Positions 60,566 through 64,000 of a DNA stretch of 64,000 bases are shown here, one piece after another. The stretch covers positions 1,674,001 through 1,738,000 of the forward strand of contig MU385710.1 in assembly GCA_022497155.1 (NCBI GenBank). Reading direction: 5' to 3'. The notes below the pieces were generated by a model. It was not told where the DNA came from. It saw only the letters and a list, made by a program, of their open reading frames with translations, and made no database searches. This stretch comes from Whalleya microplaca (lineage: Eukaryota > Ascomycota > Sordariomycetes > Xylariales > Xylariaceae). Positions within the stretch are counted from its first letter, which is position 1, and each line of letters begins with the position of its first letter. Made by a program: the position numbers and the translations under genes.

Positions 60566-61922
60566 GCACATCGAGGATAAACAAGCGTGGTTATATGCCA
60601 TCGTTTAGCAGCTAGGTTAAGGTAGCCTCTAGGCAATCGTCTTTCTCACTTGGGGTATGAAGAACATGGATGGACAAAGGGATCTGCTTGTGCTTTTCTT
60701 GCTTGCCGCATTGTTCTAACATAGCGGACTGGAGTTTGAAAAGGGGGGGGTTTCTGGATGGGGGATACCGGCGGGACTTGTATTTGTCATGGTTTTTATA
60801 GGGTTTTCTCTAATAAAATCAAATGACATCTTAACTACTCTGTGTGCTACGGCCGAACTCGAAATAAGTGTCTGTCTGCAAGGGCTTCTAGTGCTTACTG
60901 GTGGCGGTTACTAAGTGTGCAAGTTTCGTATTACATCTAACATCGTCTACGCTACTATCACTCGTTACTTTGAAGTTTACGAAACCGTGAATGGGAACTA
61001 ATTATTAAGACCAAGTAGTATCACCATCGTAGAGGCATAGAAAATTTGTTCAGTATGTCAATTTTCGTGATTGCCACTGGCTGGCTATCTAAATATTATG
61101 ATGGTGTACATACGAGGAAGACTTCTCTTCCCATCTCCCATCGTGTACTTGTCCGCCCGCCTGCCGCCGCCGCCGCCGCCCCTGGAACGTTTCCCTTTCT
61201 CTGCTGCGCCGTCCGCGACCGTCGGGGATAACCCATAGTATGTACCAGGAGTAGTGTGCTGCAGGACACAGGCACTTACTGAATAAACGCGTGGGAAAAA
61301 AAAAAGACAAACAAAGCAAGCCAGTGGCCAACCATGACCGAAACCAAATGCAAATCAAGAATACACAACCAGTCCCGTGGTTTGGCTTCCGTACTTTCAT
61401 TTCATTCCCCAGCCCTTCCGAACTGGATTCTCCCCGCCCGTCTGCAACTCCTCATCGAAGCCGGATATCATGGCGGCTTCCATCCTTTATCTCATCTCCC
61501 ATTCGCTCTCCGACAGCGCAATTCATGTCCGCGTTGGGTTCATCACCTGCCGCCGTTTTCCCCTGACCAAACGCGAATATGCAGTGCTACTAAGTGGCAC
61601 GCATTATGATGAAATGGCATCCTGTACAAACGGGCCTGTAATGGTGACCCATGCCAGTTTGAAATCAGGAGAGAAAATAATGAAACACAATTTGGGAAGT
61701 GAAAAGAGTCTTGCAGGGGAAAATGATGTCTTTACGGGCACAGGTCGTGGGAATGTGTAGCTCTATCTGGCGTGAAGGTATCATAATAATGAAAAGAAAC
61801 CTGTAACTTTTAAACGACACATTTTTGGTAGCCCCCGTAAATGCAACGCAATCCTTAGGTCTATGCACAACGATGCTGCCGCAAATGCACGACGGGTCTA
61901 TGATCATGGGAAAACGGATAAT
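60566..61922. other. Intergenic, convergent ends of POL1 and eIF4G genes
   Basis: About 1.36 kb without a gene. It contains a short GCC microsatellite near 61160-61180 and a poly-G run near 60745. The overlapping plus frames at 61291-61760 have no motif. Confidence 0.55.
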
Positions 61923-64000
61923 CTAGCTACGCCCCTTCTCCGTCGCAGCTGTATTGTCAGGGGTGACTTTGGCTAGAGCAGGCGACGCCGCTGTGGACGG
62001 CGGCGATGCTGGATTCTCCGAGTCCATGTTGGCAAGCAGACTAATTTTCAAGTCAGCACATATCTCCATTAAAGCACCAAGTAAACGATGGCAACTTACC
62101 CAAATGAATTTGTGCTGCTCTGCGTCTCCCTGACCGGAGGGGTTCCAGTTCTCGAAGATGCTCCCGAGTCTTCGGCACCGCGACTCAAAGATCCACCAGG
62201 GCCCAAGCGGCGCCCACTGTTGCTGCGCGAGCCGAGCATAGACATGGGCCCAAGGGTGACGTGCGAACTTGAGGTTCGGTTGGCCCCGCCCTTGAGACGG
62301 CGTAGGTCATCCATACCGATCTGGTTCTGTGCCGGTTGCTGGAATCCTGAGGAGAAATTTCTGGCGTCGCCACGACCCATGTGTTGTCGTCCGCCAGGAC
62401 CACCCCTTTGGTTGCTGCGTGCAGCCTCAGCTGCTTTCTGTGCAGCTGCGGCTTCGGCCTCAGCCCGGATCTCCTCAAGAGTCTTCGGTCCTTTGTTGGC
62501 CTCTTTCGAACGCCAGCCGGATTTCCTCAGGTCAACAACGTCGAGAAGCATAAAATGGAGACGACTAGGCAGGTCCGGAAGTTCCATCATGCCCTTGATA
62601 CGTTGAAAGTAGGCATCCATCATAAGTCTGCCTTTGTCGGTGTCATCCAGGTTGCCTCCGATGGTTCGCAGCAACTTGGAGAGAGATTCAATCTCTGCCT
62701 CATCAGGGACACCGGAATAATCGACTAATTTCCTGACACATTCGTGCATGATGCGTTCCGTGAGCATGCCCAACTTGTACAGCTCACCAATGAACTGAAC
62801 CAGCCCAAGTCCCCGTCGCTTAGCAGCAGCAGCGATATAGTATTCCTCAGATAGCATAGCTGCCTCCAGCGTTTTCTTGTCTCCCTCTTCAGGAGCTGCG
62901 GGAAGGGAAACCTTCCAACCACGCTCAAATTCTTCCTGGCATCGGTTGAGAAGGTATTTCCGGAATAGTGCACCTCCGCTGACTACCTGGCCATTCTTGT
63001 CCTTGATATTTTCGTCACGAATCTCTGGACTCATCATTTCAAGCATACGCTTGCAGAACTTCGCGTACATAGAAGCCCAGTGCGCCTCATCGGTAGCTTT
63101 CTCAAAAGTGAGCTGGATAACCTGGCGCAGGGTCCTTCCGTCTGTCTCGTCCGTGGACTGAGCGGCGATCTTTAGAATCTGATCCGAGATCTTGTCGAAA
63201 TTCTCGGGCGTCATCTTGTTTAAGGCAGCCTTGACCTTGCGTTGTACCATTGTTGGATCGAGGAGGCCCTGCTGGCCGGCGAGTTGGCTACCCTGGGCAG
63301 CTTTAAGTACACTTGGCGGCTTCCAGCCTGACGAAGACGTGCTAAGTGCTTCAATCTTCAACCCTTGGGTGAGAGGCATGGTCTTAGCAGCCTGCGCTTC
63401 CACCTTGGCGCTGAAGGTGTTCTGCTTGCTGGCATTGCGACGACTGCCCTGTCGAGGGGAGTGAGGTATGCTCATACCAGACGAAGGCGTTCGGGCCATT
63501 TGGCTACCTCCTGGGAAGGCTCCGCCAGGGCGTTGGAAGCTTGCCATAGGAGTAATGGAAGGCCGTGACATCGACTTGTCACCACTCATCTCAAATCGTT
63601 GAGCAGAAGTAGTTCCTGGCGGCAAGGTTCGGCCCGTAGGTGCAGCAAAACTGCCAAAGCTGGTCATGCCGGTGACACCAGTCCTAGAGTTCTGTCGACC
63701 GGAACCACCCGCGGGCGTCCGCGCAGACGCAGACCGTCCCCCATCACCGTCACCAATTAGGGTCTTGACTTGCTGATGGAAATCAAGGGAGGGCTGCTCG
63801 GTGAAAACGGTCTTGAACTGAAGCAAAAACCCTGAGTCGTACTTGAACGTCGTACCTTTCTTGGCGACTGCAGCGTTCAGAGCTGGGTTGGGAGAATGGA
63901 TTCCAGGCGGGTAGATGTCCGTCTTGATGACATCCAAAAGTCTGGCCGTCTTGAGCGAATTGAGTGCGGCGCTCGGTTGCGGAGGTTCCACGGAGTTAGT
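61923..64000 (-). CDS. Translation initiation factor eIF4G, partial (5' end outside window)
   Basis: Scaffold of the cap-binding complex, linking eIF4E, eIF4A and poly(A)-binding protein. The window holds the last two exons: 62101 to beyond 64000, and 61923-62040, separated by a 60-nt intron. At least ~670 C-terminal residues are seen. The eIF4E-binding motif YxxxxL-phi is present as KYDSGFLLQF. The MIF4G domain begins at PTMVQRKVKAALNKMTPENF and includes ISDQILKIAAQSTDETDGRT, AHWASMYAKFCKRMLEMMSP, GLGLVQFIGELYKLGMLTER and LRTIGGNLDDTDKGRLMMDA. A Gly/Arg/Ser-rich tail, including GMDDLRRLKGG, follows. The final exon adds LLANMDSENPASPPST and ends in GRS. The frame is open at the window edge and the first in-window candidate start is GTG, so the true start is outside. 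Confidence 0.96.

Noticed and set aside
59366..60601. 411-codon minus-strand frame opposite POL1
   Set aside because: It mirrors the GC-rich last third of POL1, whose plus-strand frame carries conserved Cys modules; the antisense composition (Ala/Arg/Val/Leu) is an artefact of codon bias.

Overview
The window looks like nuclear DNA of a filamentous ascomycete (Pezizomycotina; Sordariomycetes is my best guess). The support is short spliceosomal introns (mostly 51-101 nt) with fungal branch points, a C-terminal-type velvet regulator, a GH131 glucanase, a DUF1770-type protein, a tRNA-Ser with a short intron, and intergenic DNA rich in TAGGTA/CCTAGG words. I rebuilt gene models by hand from splice signals and reading-frame continuity. 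No transcript or database evidence was available.

Layout. 1.7-5.0 kb (-): Ark1/Prk1-type endocytic protein kinase. 6.7-9.0 kb (-): endosomal NHX-type Na+/H+ antiporter, divergent from a sucrose/alpha-glucoside transporter at 10.7-12.8 kb (+). 13.5-18.3 kb: a GH131 beta-glucanase (+), a small secreted Ser/Pro-rich cysteine protein (-), a MAPEG-family membrane protein (-) and a secreted protein of unknown function (-). 21.1-22.9 kb (+): basic, Ser-rich protein of unknown function. 23.6-24.2 kb (+): DUF1770-like protein, convergent with a WHIM-type chromatin protein at 24.7-26.8 kb (-). 29.3-30.9 kb (+): translation release factor eRF1. 32.3-33.7 kb (+): prephenate dehydratase. 35.1-36.5 kb (-): pyruvate dehydrogenase E1 alpha. 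37.8-39.2 kb (-): VelC-like velvet protein. 39.2-53.2 kb: gene-poor, with one small two-exon gene (GC-AG intron), a fold-back repeat, a possible broken ORF and an intron-containing tRNA-Ser(GCU). 53.2-55.3 kb (-): mitochondrial PPR protein, divergent from DNA polymerase alpha (55.9-60.6 kb, +). 61.9 kb to the window end (-): eIF4G, cut by the window edge.

Most genes are housekeeping: translation initiation and termination, replication, pyruvate and phenylalanine metabolism, endosomal ion balance and endocytosis. The 13.5-18.3 kb block is the accessory, secretion-oriented part.

The most interesting feature is the end of the eRF1 gene. Its UGA stop is followed by C. Three bases later comes a well-formed intron with a perfect TACTAA branch site. 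After splicing the frame stays open for 83 more codons in register with eRF1. This matches the logic of a readthrough/3'UTR-intron autoregulatory circuit in the gene whose product controls readthrough.
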